DNA from: an uncultured Eubacteriales bacterium
GTDB lineage: Bacteria; Bacillota; Clostridia; Lachnospirales; Bianqueaceae
NCBI GenBank assembly: GCA_902493345.1
Contig: CABUPM010000078.1
Location: 1-10,356 of the forward strand
Direction of reading: 5' to 3'
DNA: 10,356 bases
Made by a program: the position numbers and the translations under genes. The notes beneath the pieces are model-generated. The model did no database searches. It had not been told where the DNA came from and saw only the letters and a program-made list of their open reading frames with translations. This document shows positions 1 to 6,185 of this stretch, in pieces; within the stretch, counting starts at the first letter, position 1; each line of letters opens with the position of its first letter.

Positions 1-1
1 A

Positions 2-670
2 ATCGTTCGTAACCCTAAGGTATTCCTGATGGACGAGCCTTTGTCCAACTTGGATGCTAAGCTGCGTGTTCAGATGCGTGTTGAGATCGCTAAGCTGCAT
101 CAGAGACTGCAGGCTACGATCATCTACGTTACACATGACCAGGTAGAGGCTATGACGCTGGGTACCCGTATCGTCGTTATGAAGGACGGTATCATTCAGC
201 AGGTAGATTCTCCTGTTAAGCTGTACAATGAGCCTCAGAACCTGTTCGTTGCAGGATTCATCGGTTCTCCTCAGATGAACTTCATCGATGCTGTACCGGA
301 GAAGAAGGGCGAGGAAGTATGGCTGAAGTTCCATGGCCAGAGTGTTAAGCTGACTCCGGAAAAGGCTGCTAAGGTTGTAGCTGCCAACGCGATCGGCAAG
401 GAAGTTGTTCTGGGTATCCGTCCTGAGGACATCCACGAGACCGAGGATGCACTGACCAAGTTCCCGGACAATGTAATTACCGCGGACGTACATGTAACAG
501 AGCTTCTGGGTGCTGAGATGCATCTGTATCTGGGTATCGAGGACACCGACCTGATCGCTACCGTAAATCCGCGTATCCAGGTTAAGAGCGGTGACCGCCT
601 GAAGCTGGCGATGGATCCTTCCAGAATTCACGTACTCGACAAGGAAACAGAGCAGACTATTACGAACTAA
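2..670 (+). CDS. ugpC: Sugar ABC transporter ATP-binding subunit, UgpC/MsmK/MalK type (5' end outside window)
   Basis: This is the cytoplasmic ATPase that powers import by carbohydrate ABC transporters (CUT1 family). The reading frame is open from base 2, so the gene starts upstream. About 222 residues are visible out of the roughly 365-370 usual for the family; Walker A and the LSGGQ signature lie before the window. Visible parts are Walker B and D-loop (LMDEPLSNLD, from about base 26), the H-loop histidine in THD (bases 131-139), the MalK-type motif GFIGSPQMNF, and the C-terminal OB/TOBE regulatory domain containing LGIRPEDIH. Codon choice (GCT, CGT, GTT, CTG, AAG) is more biased than in later genes, which suggests high expression. 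No permease or binding-protein gene follows and a terminator closes the gene, so it may be a shared ATPase for several sugar transporters, as MsmK is; this is inference. UgpC, MsmK and MalK cannot be separated by sequence alone. Confidence 0.93.
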   Translation: MVRNPKVFLMDEPLSNLDAKLRVQMRVEIAKLHQRLQATIIYVTHDQVEAMTLGTRIVVMKDGIIQQVDSPVKLYNEPQNLFVAGFIGSPQMNFIDAVPEKKGEEVWLKFHGQSVKLTPEKAAKVVAANAIGKEVVLGIRPEDIHETEDALTKFPDNVITADVHVTELLGAEMHLYLGIEDTDLIATVNPRIQVKSGDRLKLAMDPSRIHVLDKETEQTITN

Positions 671-705
671 TTACGAAAGTATTAACAACTTGTAAATAAC
701 ATAAT

Positions 706-758
706 AAAAAAAGAGCAGATTTAATAAGAAAAAATTAAATTTGCTCTTTCTTTTTTTC
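706..758 (+). terminator. Intrinsic terminator after the ABC ATPase gene
   Basis: Bases 710-722 (AAAGAGCAGATTT) pair with 737-749 (AAATTTGCTCTTT) through 13 pairs with one G-U, extendable by two A-T pairs into the loop. A seven-T run follows at 751-757, and A-rich sequence lies before the stem. It ends transcription of the ATPase gene and insulates the regulator operon downstream. Confidence 0.9.
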
Positions 759-775
759 TTAAGATAGGTTATAAT
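747..775 (+). promoter_or_regulatory. Probable sigma-A promoter of the regulator-ftsEX operon
   Basis: A perfect TATAAT -10 box lies at 770-775. The hexamer 17 bases upstream (TTTCTT, 747-752) is a poor -35 and falls in the terminator's T-tract. Transcription would start near base 782, which leaves a leader of about 38 bases before the UUG start at 820. The poor -35 suggests a weak or activator-dependent promoter. It is the only good -10 box between the terminator and the gene. Confidence 0.5.
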
Positions 776-800
776 AAGATGTGTGCCGTATTTATATACT

Positions 801-814
801 GGAGAGGAGTGGAG
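801..814 (+). promoter_or_regulatory. Ribosome binding site fixing the regulator start at TTG 820
   Basis: The purine-rich GGAGAGGAGTGGAG offers AGGAG at 805-809 (10 bases from the TTG) and GGAG at 811-814 (5 bases). The longer frame opening with GTG at 781 would begin at or before the expected transcript start (about 782) and has no binding site, so TTG at 820 is preferred. Confidence 0.75.
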
Positions 815-819
815 CGCAA

Positions 820-1932
820 TTGCTGTCAAATCAGATTTTAAGAGACACGATGGATGGATTGTATAATATTTCCAAGGTCGCTATGTATGTATATGATGTC
901 GAGGGAAATGTGCTGACATCAAACGGAACGGGGACAAGCCAGGCGCAGCCATCCGTTATTAGAGATTTTGTACAGTCGAAGGCTGAGAGCATGAGCAGCA
1001 TGGACTGGCAGTATTTTAAGGTGTTCGATGAAGGGATTGTAGAATATGTTTTGGCTCTGTATGGTCAGGAAGAGGGAAATTACCGTCTCGGCAAGATAGC
1101 GGTGCTGCAGCTTCAGGGACTTTTGGTCGCGTATCGCGAGAGATTTGACCGGGATAACTTTATCAAGAATCTTCTGCTGGACAACATGCTTTTGGTGGAC
1201 ATCTATATGAGAGCCAGTAAGCTGCATATAGAGAACAATGTTCCGCGTGTGGTATACCTGATTGAGTCCAACAATGACAGTGATACCAACGCCAACATCA
1301 TGGATATCATCCGTAACCTGTTTCCGGCCAAGAATAAGGATTTCATCACGGCTGTGGATGAGAACAATATCATTCTGGTCAAGGATCTGAGTGATGAGGA
1401 GTCTGTGAAGAATAAGGAGCGGAGCGGAATCCTGGAGCAGATCGCCGGCATGATCGATACCGTGATCAGTGAGGCGCTGGGTAAGGTACGGGTCGCTTCC
1501 GGTTCTATCGTACAGGATCTGAAGGACATCTCCAAGTCCTATAAGGAAGCCAAGATGGCGCTGGATGTGGGCAAGATCTTCTATGAGGATAAGAACATTA
1601 TCGACTATAATCGCCTGGGAATTGGGCGTCTGATCTATCAGCTGCCGCTGTCGCTGTGCAAGATGTACATTGAGGAGATATTCAAGGATATCCGCATCGA
1701 AGACTTTGATGAAGAGACACTGAACACGATCAATAAGTTCTTTGAGAAGAGCCTGAATGTATCGGAGACTTCCAGACAGCTGTATATCCACAGAAATACG
1801 CTGGTATACCGTCTGGACAAGCTGCAGAAGAATACCGGGCTGGATGTGCGTGTATTTGATGACGCGATTACCTTTAAGATCGCGCTGATGGTTGCCAAGT
1901 ACATGGCCTATATGGAGGAAGCCGGTTATTGA
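820..1932 (+). CDS. PucR/CdaR-like transcriptional regulator with C-terminal HTH_30 domain
   Basis: A cytoplasmic DNA-binding regulator of about 370 residues, starting at a TTG and giving MLSNQILRDT, a start I recall as typical of clostridial CdaR-like proteins. The N-terminal 110 residues look like a sensory region (YVYDVEGNVLTS). The middle (about 140-265) resembles the GGDEF-like domain of PucR/CdaR proteins, with the familiar stretch VASGSIVQDLKDISKSYKEA near 225-244. The C-terminal helix-turn-helix (about 300-360) has LNVSETSRQLYIHRNTLVYR, the HTH_30 hallmark. Characterised members (CdaR, PucR) respond to small molecules such as sugar diacids or purine catabolites; the ligand here is unknown. 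The gene precedes ftsE by 28 bases with no terminator, so it is probably cotranscribed with ftsEX. It could regulate its own operon or the sugar-transport ATPase upstream; neither can be shown from sequence. Confidence 0.88.
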   Translation: MLSNQILRDTMDGLYNISKVAMYVYDVEGNVLTSNGTGTSQAQPSVIRDFVQSKAESMSSMDWQYFKVFDEGIVEYVLALYGQEEGNYRLGKIAVLQLQGLLVAYRERFDRDNFIKNLLLDNMLLVDIYMRASKLHIENNVPRVVYLIESNNDSDTNANIMDIIRNLFPAKNKDFITAVDENNIILVKDLSDEESVKNKERSGILEQIAGMIDTVISEALGKVRVASGSIVQDLKDISKSYKEAKMALDVGKIFYEDKNIIDYNRLGIGRLIYQLPLSLCKMYIEEIFKDIRIEDFDEETLNTINKFFEKSLNVSETSRQLYIHRNTLVYRLDKLQKNTGLDVRVFDDAITFKIALMVAKYMAYMEEAGY

Positions 1933-1960
1933 GACCGGTAGAAGTTAGGAGTAGGTAAGT

Positions 1961-2638
1961 TTGATAGAATTTAAAAACGTGACGAAGCTCTACGACGGCA
2001 ATGTAATCGGTGTAGAGAATGTATCACTGAAGATTGAGCAGGGAGAGTTCGTGTTCCTGGTCGGTGAGAGCGGTTCCGGCAAGAGTACCATGCTGAAGCT
2101 GTTAATGAAGGAGGTCAATCCGACATCCGGGCAGATCATCATTGACAATCAGGATGTGACGAAGCTTCGGAGCGGCAAGACAGCGATGCTGCGGCGGAAG
2201 ATGGGCATTGTGTTCCAGGATTACCGCCTGCTGCCCAAGAAAACCGTCTATGAGAATGTGGCTTTTGCCATGGAGGCGATCGAGGAGACAAGACGCAAGA
2301 TTCGGCGCAATGTCCCGAGAGTCCTGAACATGGTAGGACTGGCCCATAAGAGTAAAAATTTCCCCAATGAGATCTCCGGCGGTGAGCAGCAGCGAACGGC
2401 GATTGCCCGGGCGCTGGTGAATAACCCACTGTTTCTTCTGGCCGATGAGCCGACGGGCAATCTGGATCCGAGGAATTCCGATGAGATCATGGAGCTGATG
2501 GAGTACATCAATAGCCGCGGTACGACGGTAATCATCGCGACACATGATAAGGAGATCGTTAACCGGATGCGTAAGCGTGTAATTCATCTGGTGGGCGGAC
2601 ATATTGTGAGAGATTCGGAAGGGGGCTACGATCTATGA
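1961..2638 (+). CDS. ftsE: Cell division ATP-binding protein FtsE
   Basis: The cytoplasmic ATPase of the FtsEX complex, which couples ATP hydrolysis to activation of peptidoglycan hydrolases across the membrane. At 225 residues it has the usual length. It shows Walker A GESGSGKST (35-43), Q-loop FQD (85-87) followed by YRLLPKKTVYENV, which is typical of FtsE, signature SGGEQQR (139-145), Walker B LLADEP (159-164) and the H-loop His195 in ATHD. The start is TTG at 1961, preceded by AGGAG (1947-1951) with a 9-base spacer; the protein then begins MIEFKNVTKLY, the standard FtsE start. Its stop overlaps the ftsX start (ATGA, 2635-2638), as is usual for this pair. A UUG start following another UUG-started gene may keep expression low. 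Confidence 0.97.
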   Translation: MIEFKNVTKLYDGNVIGVENVSLKIEQGEFVFLVGESGSGKSTMLKLLMKEVNPTSGQIIIDNQDVTKLRSGKTAMLRRKMGIVFQDYRLLPKKTVYENVAFAMEAIEETRRKIRRNVPRVLNMVGLAHKSKNFPNEISGGEQQRTAIARALVNNPLFLLADEPTGNLDPRNSDEIMELMEYINSRGTTVIIATHDKEIVNRMRKRVIHLVGGHIVRDSEGGYDL

Positions 2639-3552
2639 AGATGCGCTCTCTTCGTGTTTGTTTCAGACAGGGCCTGCAGGGAATCTGGAGGAACCGCCTG
2701 ATGGTAATCGCTTCCGTCTGCACGGTTTCCGCGTGTCTGTTTATTCTGGGTATTGTGTACTGCCTGGTGGCCAATGTCCGCCAGTTCGCGGACGATCTGG
2801 ACGATTCCTTAGGAATCATTGCCTTTTTGTCGGAGGATGTGTCGGATGACGGAGTGACATCGCTGGTATCCCAGATTGAAGGCATGGACGGCGTCAAAGA
2901 GGTAATTTATGTGTCAGCTGAGGAAGCGTGGCAGAGCTTCAAGGATTCGATGGGCTTTGATGAGCAGTTGGGACAGGATACGATTACCCGGTTGGATCGG
3001 GATAATCCACTGAGCAATTCGGCGTCCCTGCAGATTTATCTCTATGAAGCGGCGGATCAGGATGATTTTGTAGCGCAGCTTCAGAGAATGCCGCAGATCC
3101 GAAGAATCCGCTACGCGTCGGAGACGGCGGCGGTGCTGGCGAACCTGAGCGGTATGATTACTTGGGTAGGAATGGCGCTCATTCTGCTTCTGGTATTTAT
3201 CGCGGTACTTCTGATTTCCAATACGATCAAGCTGTCCGTGTTTGTGAGGCGGACGGAGATTGGAATCATGAAATACATAGGAGCCAAGGATTCTTTTGTT
3301 AAGATTCCTTTTGTGGTAGAGGGTATGATCATCGGAATTCTGGGCGCGGTGCTGCCCACGATTCTGATCTATATCTCCTACGGCTCATTGGTACAGCTGG
3401 TGATCCAGCAGTTTAGTTCTTTTACGCAGCTGATGAATTTTATCAGTACCAATACGATTATCTTACAGCTCATCCCCATCTTTTTTGCGGTGGGTGTTGT
3501 TGTAGGTATTTTGGGAAGTGTGTTGTCGCTGCGTAAGTACCTGAAGGTATAA
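2635..3552 (+). CDS. ftsX: Cell division protein FtsX, membrane subunit of FtsEX
   Basis: An integral membrane partner of FtsE that transmits the ATPase cycle to an extracytoplasmic hydrolase. The 305 residues show the FtsX layout: a short cytoplasmic N-terminus, one membrane helix (about 23-47), an extracellular domain (about 48-172) that should contact the hydrolase, then three helices (about 175-196, 228-250, 275-297). The cytoplasmic motif RRTEIGIMKYIGA (205-217) after helix 2 is the conserved FtsX/MacB coupling region. The start codon overlaps the ftsE stop, with GGAAGGGGG (2617-2625) nine bases before it. A hydrolase with an N-terminal coiled coil follows 17 bases later, which fits the FtsX-coiled coil pairing known for FtsX-PcsB and FtsX-CwlO. 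Confidence 0.96.
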   Translation: MKMRSLRVCFRQGLQGIWRNRLMVIASVCTVSACLFILGIVYCLVANVRQFADDLDDSLGIIAFLSEDVSDDGVTSLVSQIEGMDGVKEVIYVSAEEAWQSFKDSMGFDEQLGQDTITRLDRDNPLSNSASLQIYLYEAADQDDFVAQLQRMPQIRRIRYASETAAVLANLSGMITWVGMALILLLVFIAVLLISNTIKLSVFVRRTEIGIMKYIGAKDSFVKIPFVVEGMIIGILGAVLPTILIYISYGSLVQLVIQQFSSFTQLMNFISTNTIILQLIPIFFAVGVVVGILGSVLSLRKYLKV

Positions 3553-3569
3553 GATAGGAGGCTTTTGGT

Positions 3570-4847
3570 ATGCAGAAACAGGTAAAATCCAAGGTGATCC
3601 GCGGAGTTATGGCGTTCTTGCTGGCGGTCATACTGATCATGTCTTCAGTGGCTCCGTTGTTTGCGGACGAGCTGGATGATTTGGAGAGTGAGAAACAGGG
3701 TCTGGAGAACCAGGCGGCGCAGAATCAGGCGGAGCAGGCAGCGACGCAGGAACAGATCGCGCAGGTTGAGGCGGAGATTGCCGCTGTGGGCGATGAGATT
3801 ACCGCCCTGGACGCGCAGATCACGGAGTGTGTCAACAACATTACCGAGTTGAAGGCAAAGATCGCGGACAATGAGGAACTGATCGCGCAGACACAAACTG
3901 AGCTTCAGAAGGCAAAAGAGGACGAGAACGAGCATTATGAAGAGCTGAAGGCCCGTATGCAGATGATGTATGAGTACGGGAATGTGAATTATCTGGAGAT
4001 TCTCCTGGGATCCAAGAGCATTTCCGAGTTCTTCAGCCGTATTGAATATGTCAATCAGATGGCGGATTACGATAAGCAGATTCAGGATAATCTGGAAGCG
4101 GACCGTCAGAAGATTCAGGGAATCGAAGCCAAGCTGGAGCAGAAACAGCTGGAGCTGGATATTGATCAGTCTCGCCTGGAAAAGGAGAGAGAGACGCTGG
4201 AAACAGCGATGCAGGAAAAGGAAGCCAAGTACGCCGAGTTGGAGGATTCCCGTGAGACATATGTACAGTATCTGAATACGCTGACGGAAAAGGAAGCGGA
4301 TATTCAGCAACTCATTGCCAATGTTGCGGATCAGATCACAGCCGTCAAGGAGCATCAGGCGCAAGAGGAAGCCAATAAGAATAACAATAACAATAACAAT
4401 AACAACGGTAACAATGGCGGCAATAACGGTGGCAATAACGGAGGTTCCGTTTCAGAGGGCATCTTCACCTGGCCAGTTCCTTCTTCCTATTACATCGCGT
4501 CCAGCTATGGCTGGAGAGTACATCCGATCTACGGATATCCCAGACTGCATGCGGGAACGGATATCGGCGCGGACTATGGGGATGCCATTGTCGCGGCAGA
4601 CAGCGGAACCGTAATCTATACGGGTTACGATGACGGCGGTTACGGAAACTTCCTGATGATCCAGCATGCGAGTGGTTATGTAACACTGTATGCGCACTGC
4701 AATCAGCTCCTGGTATACAGCGGACAGTATGTAAGCCGCGGCGAAACGATTGCGTTGGTAGGCTCTACCGGAGCCTCCACAGGACCGCACTGCCACTTTG
4801 AGGTGCGTGTAGGCGGCAATCCGATCGACGCCATGGACTTCTTTTAA
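3570..4847 (+). CDS. Secreted PcsB-like coiled-coil peptidoglycan hydrolase with M23 (LytM) domain
   Basis: A probable FtsEX-activated cell-wall endopeptidase (425 residues). Residues 1-32 form a signal peptide with a likely cut after PLFA. Residues 33-265 are a long Glu/Gln/Ala-rich coiled coil with the PcsB-type core MQMMYEYGNVNYLEILLGSK (130-149). A low-complexity Asn/Gly linker (271-292) joins it to the M23 domain (about 298-425). All expected catalytic residues are present: zinc ligands His327 and Asp331 in HAGTD, His376 in LYAH, and His407 with ligand His409 in HCHFEVR. The domain should therefore be active, unlike the degenerate LytM of E. coli EnvC. AGGAGG (3556-3561) lies 8 bases before the ATG. 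The streptococcal PcsB carries a CHAP domain at this place, so the catalytic module differs while the regulatory coiled coil is shared. Cross-link cleavage is inferred from family; substrate is not shown. Confidence 0.93.
   Translation: MQKQVKSKVIRGVMAFLLAVILIMSSVAPLFADELDDLESEKQGLENQAAQNQAEQAATQEQIAQVEAEIAAVGDEITALDAQITECVNNITELKAKIADNEELIAQTQTELQKAKEDENEHYEELKARMQMMYEYGNVNYLEILLGSKSISEFFSRIEYVNQMADYDKQIQDNLEADRQKIQGIEAKLEQKQLELDIDQSRLEKERETLETAMQEKEAKYAELEDSRETYVQYLNTLTEKEADIQQLIANVADQITAVKEHQAQEEANKNNNNNNNNNGNNGGNNGGNNGGSVSEGIFTWPVPSSYYIASSYGWRVHPIYGYPRLHAGTDIGADYGDAIVAADSGTVIYTGYDDGGYGNFLMIQHASGYVTLYAHCNQLLVYSGQYVSRGETIALVGSTGASTGPHCHFEVRVGGNPIDAMDFF
4380..4445 (+). repeat. In-frame hexamer and 12-mer repeats coding the Asn/Gly linker
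   Basis: Four perfect copies of AATAAC (4380-4403) plus one AAC are followed by three related 12-base units of Asn-Asn-Gly-Gly type (4410-4421, 4422-4433, 4434-4445). They code residues 271-292 of the M23 hydrolase. Unit lengths are multiples of three, so gain or loss by slippage would change linker length without breaking the frame. Confidence 0.85.
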
Positions 4848-4865
4848 TCGATAAAAACTGCTACT

Positions 4866-4897
4866 GAAGGCTGTGATCCGCCAGGGTCACAGCCTTC
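4866..4897 (+). terminator. Strong hairpin between the M23 gene and ctpA, without a U-tract
   Basis: GAAGGCTGTGA (4866-4876) pairs perfectly with TCACAGCCTTC (4887-4897); three more pairs (one G-U) close a GCCA loop, giving 14 pairs. The sequence after it (TGTGTATAATT) is not a T-run, so it is not a standard intrinsic terminator. It may act as a partial terminator, a Rho-independent pause, or a 3'-end stabiliser of the ftsEX-hydrolase transcript. Confidence 0.5.
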
Positions 4898-4899
4898 TG

Positions 4900-4928
4900 T
4901 GTATAATTGGCGATGCGGAGAATATAAT
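4900..4928 (+). promoter_or_regulatory. Possible promoter for ctpA
   Basis: Two perfect TATAAT boxes lie at 4902-4907 and 4923-4928. Neither has a good -35 at 16-18 bases; the best for the second is TGTATA (4900-4905, 17-base spacer, 3 of 6 matches to TTGACA). From the second box transcription would start near 4935, about 20 bases before the protease start. The hairpin just upstream makes a separate promoter plausible, but the evidence is weak. Confidence 0.35.
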
Positions 4929-4942
4929 GAATAAGCCGGATA

Positions 4943-4948
4943 GAGGAG
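4943..4948 (+). promoter_or_regulatory. Ribosome binding site fixing the ctpA start at ATG 4956
   Basis: GAGGAG ends one base before an ATG at 4950, too close for initiation there. The next in-frame ATG at 4956 has a 7-base spacer, so it is taken as the start; this removes two residues (Met-Gln) from the longest frame. Confidence 0.75.
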
Positions 4949-4955
4949 AATGCAG

Positions 4956-6185
4956 ATGGAAGAGATAGAGAAAAAAGAGCGGCGGGACGGATTCTGGTTG
5001 GGCTATCTTGTGGCCGTTGTGACTCTGTTAGCGGTAGGAGTCGCCTGGTGGCTGATCTTTCGGCCGGTGATCATCCTGAATGAGGACGCTTCGGGGCTGA
5101 CTTCGTCGCAGATGCGAACCCTTTTGGAAAAGGAAAACGGGATGATCCGCCGGATTCAGAATGAATACATCCTGGAGGATCTCACTAATGAGGAGCTGAT
5201 GGACGGGGCGTATCAGGGGATCATGGATGTGCTGGATGACAAGTACGCCGATTATTACGATAAAGAGGAGTTTGAAAAGATTCGCCGGCATACGGACGGT
5301 TCTTATGGCGGAATCGGGATCACGCTTACGAACGACTGGGAGATTGTAGGCGTTGCGGAGAATGGACCGGCCCAGGAGGCAGGGATCCGCACGGGTGATA
5401 TCATCCGCAAGGTGCAGGGAATCGTGATTGCGGATTCCGACCTGAGTCTGGAAGAGCTGCAGGCACAGCTAAAGGGCAACATCGGAGATGTGAAGACGAT
5501 GACACTGTACCGTCCCTCTACGGATACGGAATATGATGTAGAGCTTACGCTCCAGGAGATTGTGACGCAGACGGTTTTTTGGCATATGCTGGATCAGGAG
5601 ATCGCATACTTGCAGATCACGGCGTTTGATAAGGTGACGCAGGAGCAATTTGAAACCGCCTGGCAGGAGATTCAGGAGAGCGGTGCGATGAAGGGACTGG
5701 TTCTGGACTTGCGCGGCAATCTGGGCGGCAATCTGGATACGGTCATCTCCATTGCCAATACTTTGGTGCCCAAGGGACTGATCGCGTATACCGAGGATAA
5801 GGCAGGCAACCGGGAGGAGTATTATTCGGAGGGCGATGGCTGCGGAGTTCCGATGGCTGTTCTGGTCAACGAGTATTCTGCCAGTGCGTCCGAGCTCCTG
5901 TGCGGGGCGCTGAAGGACCGCGGCGTGGCTAAGGTGGTCGGCGTTACGACATATGGCAAGGGAATCGTACAGACGACATGGTCGTTGTCTGACGGCACAG
6001 CCTATAAGATGACGACGGGAAAATACTACACACCCAACGGTGTCAATATTCAGGGAACAGGGATTGAACCGGATATATATATCGATCTGACAGAAGAACA
6101 GCGTCAGATGGAAAATGTGCCGGAGGATGAAGATATGCAGCTGCAAACGGCAATCGAAGCGGTGCGGACCGAGCTTGGCAGCTGA
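4956..6185 (+). CDS. ctpA: S41 carboxy-terminal processing protease (CtpA/CtpB/Prc family)
   Basis: A membrane-anchored serine protease facing the outside of the cell that cuts proteins near their C-termini. From ATG 4956 it has 409 residues: a short charged N-terminus, one membrane helix (about 13-35), an N-terminal helical region, a PDZ domain (about 110-200, with GSYGGIGI and GPAQEAGIRTGDIIRKV), and the S41 catalytic core. Core landmarks are LDLRGNLGG, NEYSASASE and TTYGKGIVQ; the catalytic pair is most likely the middle Ser of SASAS (Ser310) and Lys335, spaced 25 apart as in Prc (Ser430/Lys455). The sequence TGKYYTPNGVNIQGTGIEPD near the end is typical of the family. Characterised relatives include B. 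subtilis CtpB, which acts in a sporulation signalling cascade, and Ctp proteases that degrade peptidoglycan hydrolases. The adjacent hydrolase gene makes the latter role attractive, but the substrate is unknown. The stop overlaps the next gene by one base. Confidence 0.95.
   Translation: MEEIEKKERRDGFWLGYLVAVVTLLAVGVAWWLIFRPVIILNEDASGLTSSQMRTLLEKENGMIRRIQNEYILEDLTNEELMDGAYQGIMDVLDDKYADYYDKEEFEKIRRHTDGSYGGIGITLTNDWEIVGVAENGPAQEAGIRTGDIIRKVQGIVIADSDLSLEELQAQLKGNIGDVKTMTLYRPSTDTEYDVELTLQEIVTQTVFWHMLDQEIAYLQITAFDKVTQEQFETAWQEIQESGAMKGLVLDLRGNLGGNLDTVISIANTLVPKGLIAYTEDKAGNREEYYSEGDGCGVPMAVLVNEYSASASELLCGALKDRGVAKVVGVTTYGKGIVQTTWSLSDGTAYKMTTGKYYTPNGVNIQGTGIEPDIYIDLTEEQRQMENVPEDEDMQLQTAIEAVRTELGS

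Noticed and set aside
781..819. Longer N-terminus of the regulator from GTG 781
   Set aside because: The GTG lies six bases after the -10 box, at or before the transcript start, with no ribosome site; the family-typical N-terminus begins at TTG 820.
671..819. Possible riboswitch or leader RNA before the regulator
   Set aside because: The region is explained by a terminator, a -10 box and a ribosome site; the predicted leader of about 38 bases is too short for a riboswitch.
919..1791. Antisense open frame of 290 codons opposite the regulator gene
   Set aside because: It has no recognisable motifs and no ribosome site noted; the sense protein is a clear PucR/CdaR-like regulator. It is a frame shadow.
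1921..1939. Inverted repeat CCGGT/ACCGG around the regulator stop codon
   Set aside because: Only five to six pairs with a seven-base loop and no T-run; too weak to call a terminator, and ftsE follows closely.
3645..4364. Antisense open frame of 239 codons opposite the hydrolase coiled coil
   Set aside because: The Leu/Arg-rich product is what the complement of Gln/Glu/Ala-rich coiled-coil codons gives; no independent support.
4380..4445. CRISPR-like or intergenic tandem repeat
   Set aside because: The repeats are in frame inside the hydrolase gene and code an Asn/Gly linker; there are no spacers of constant length.
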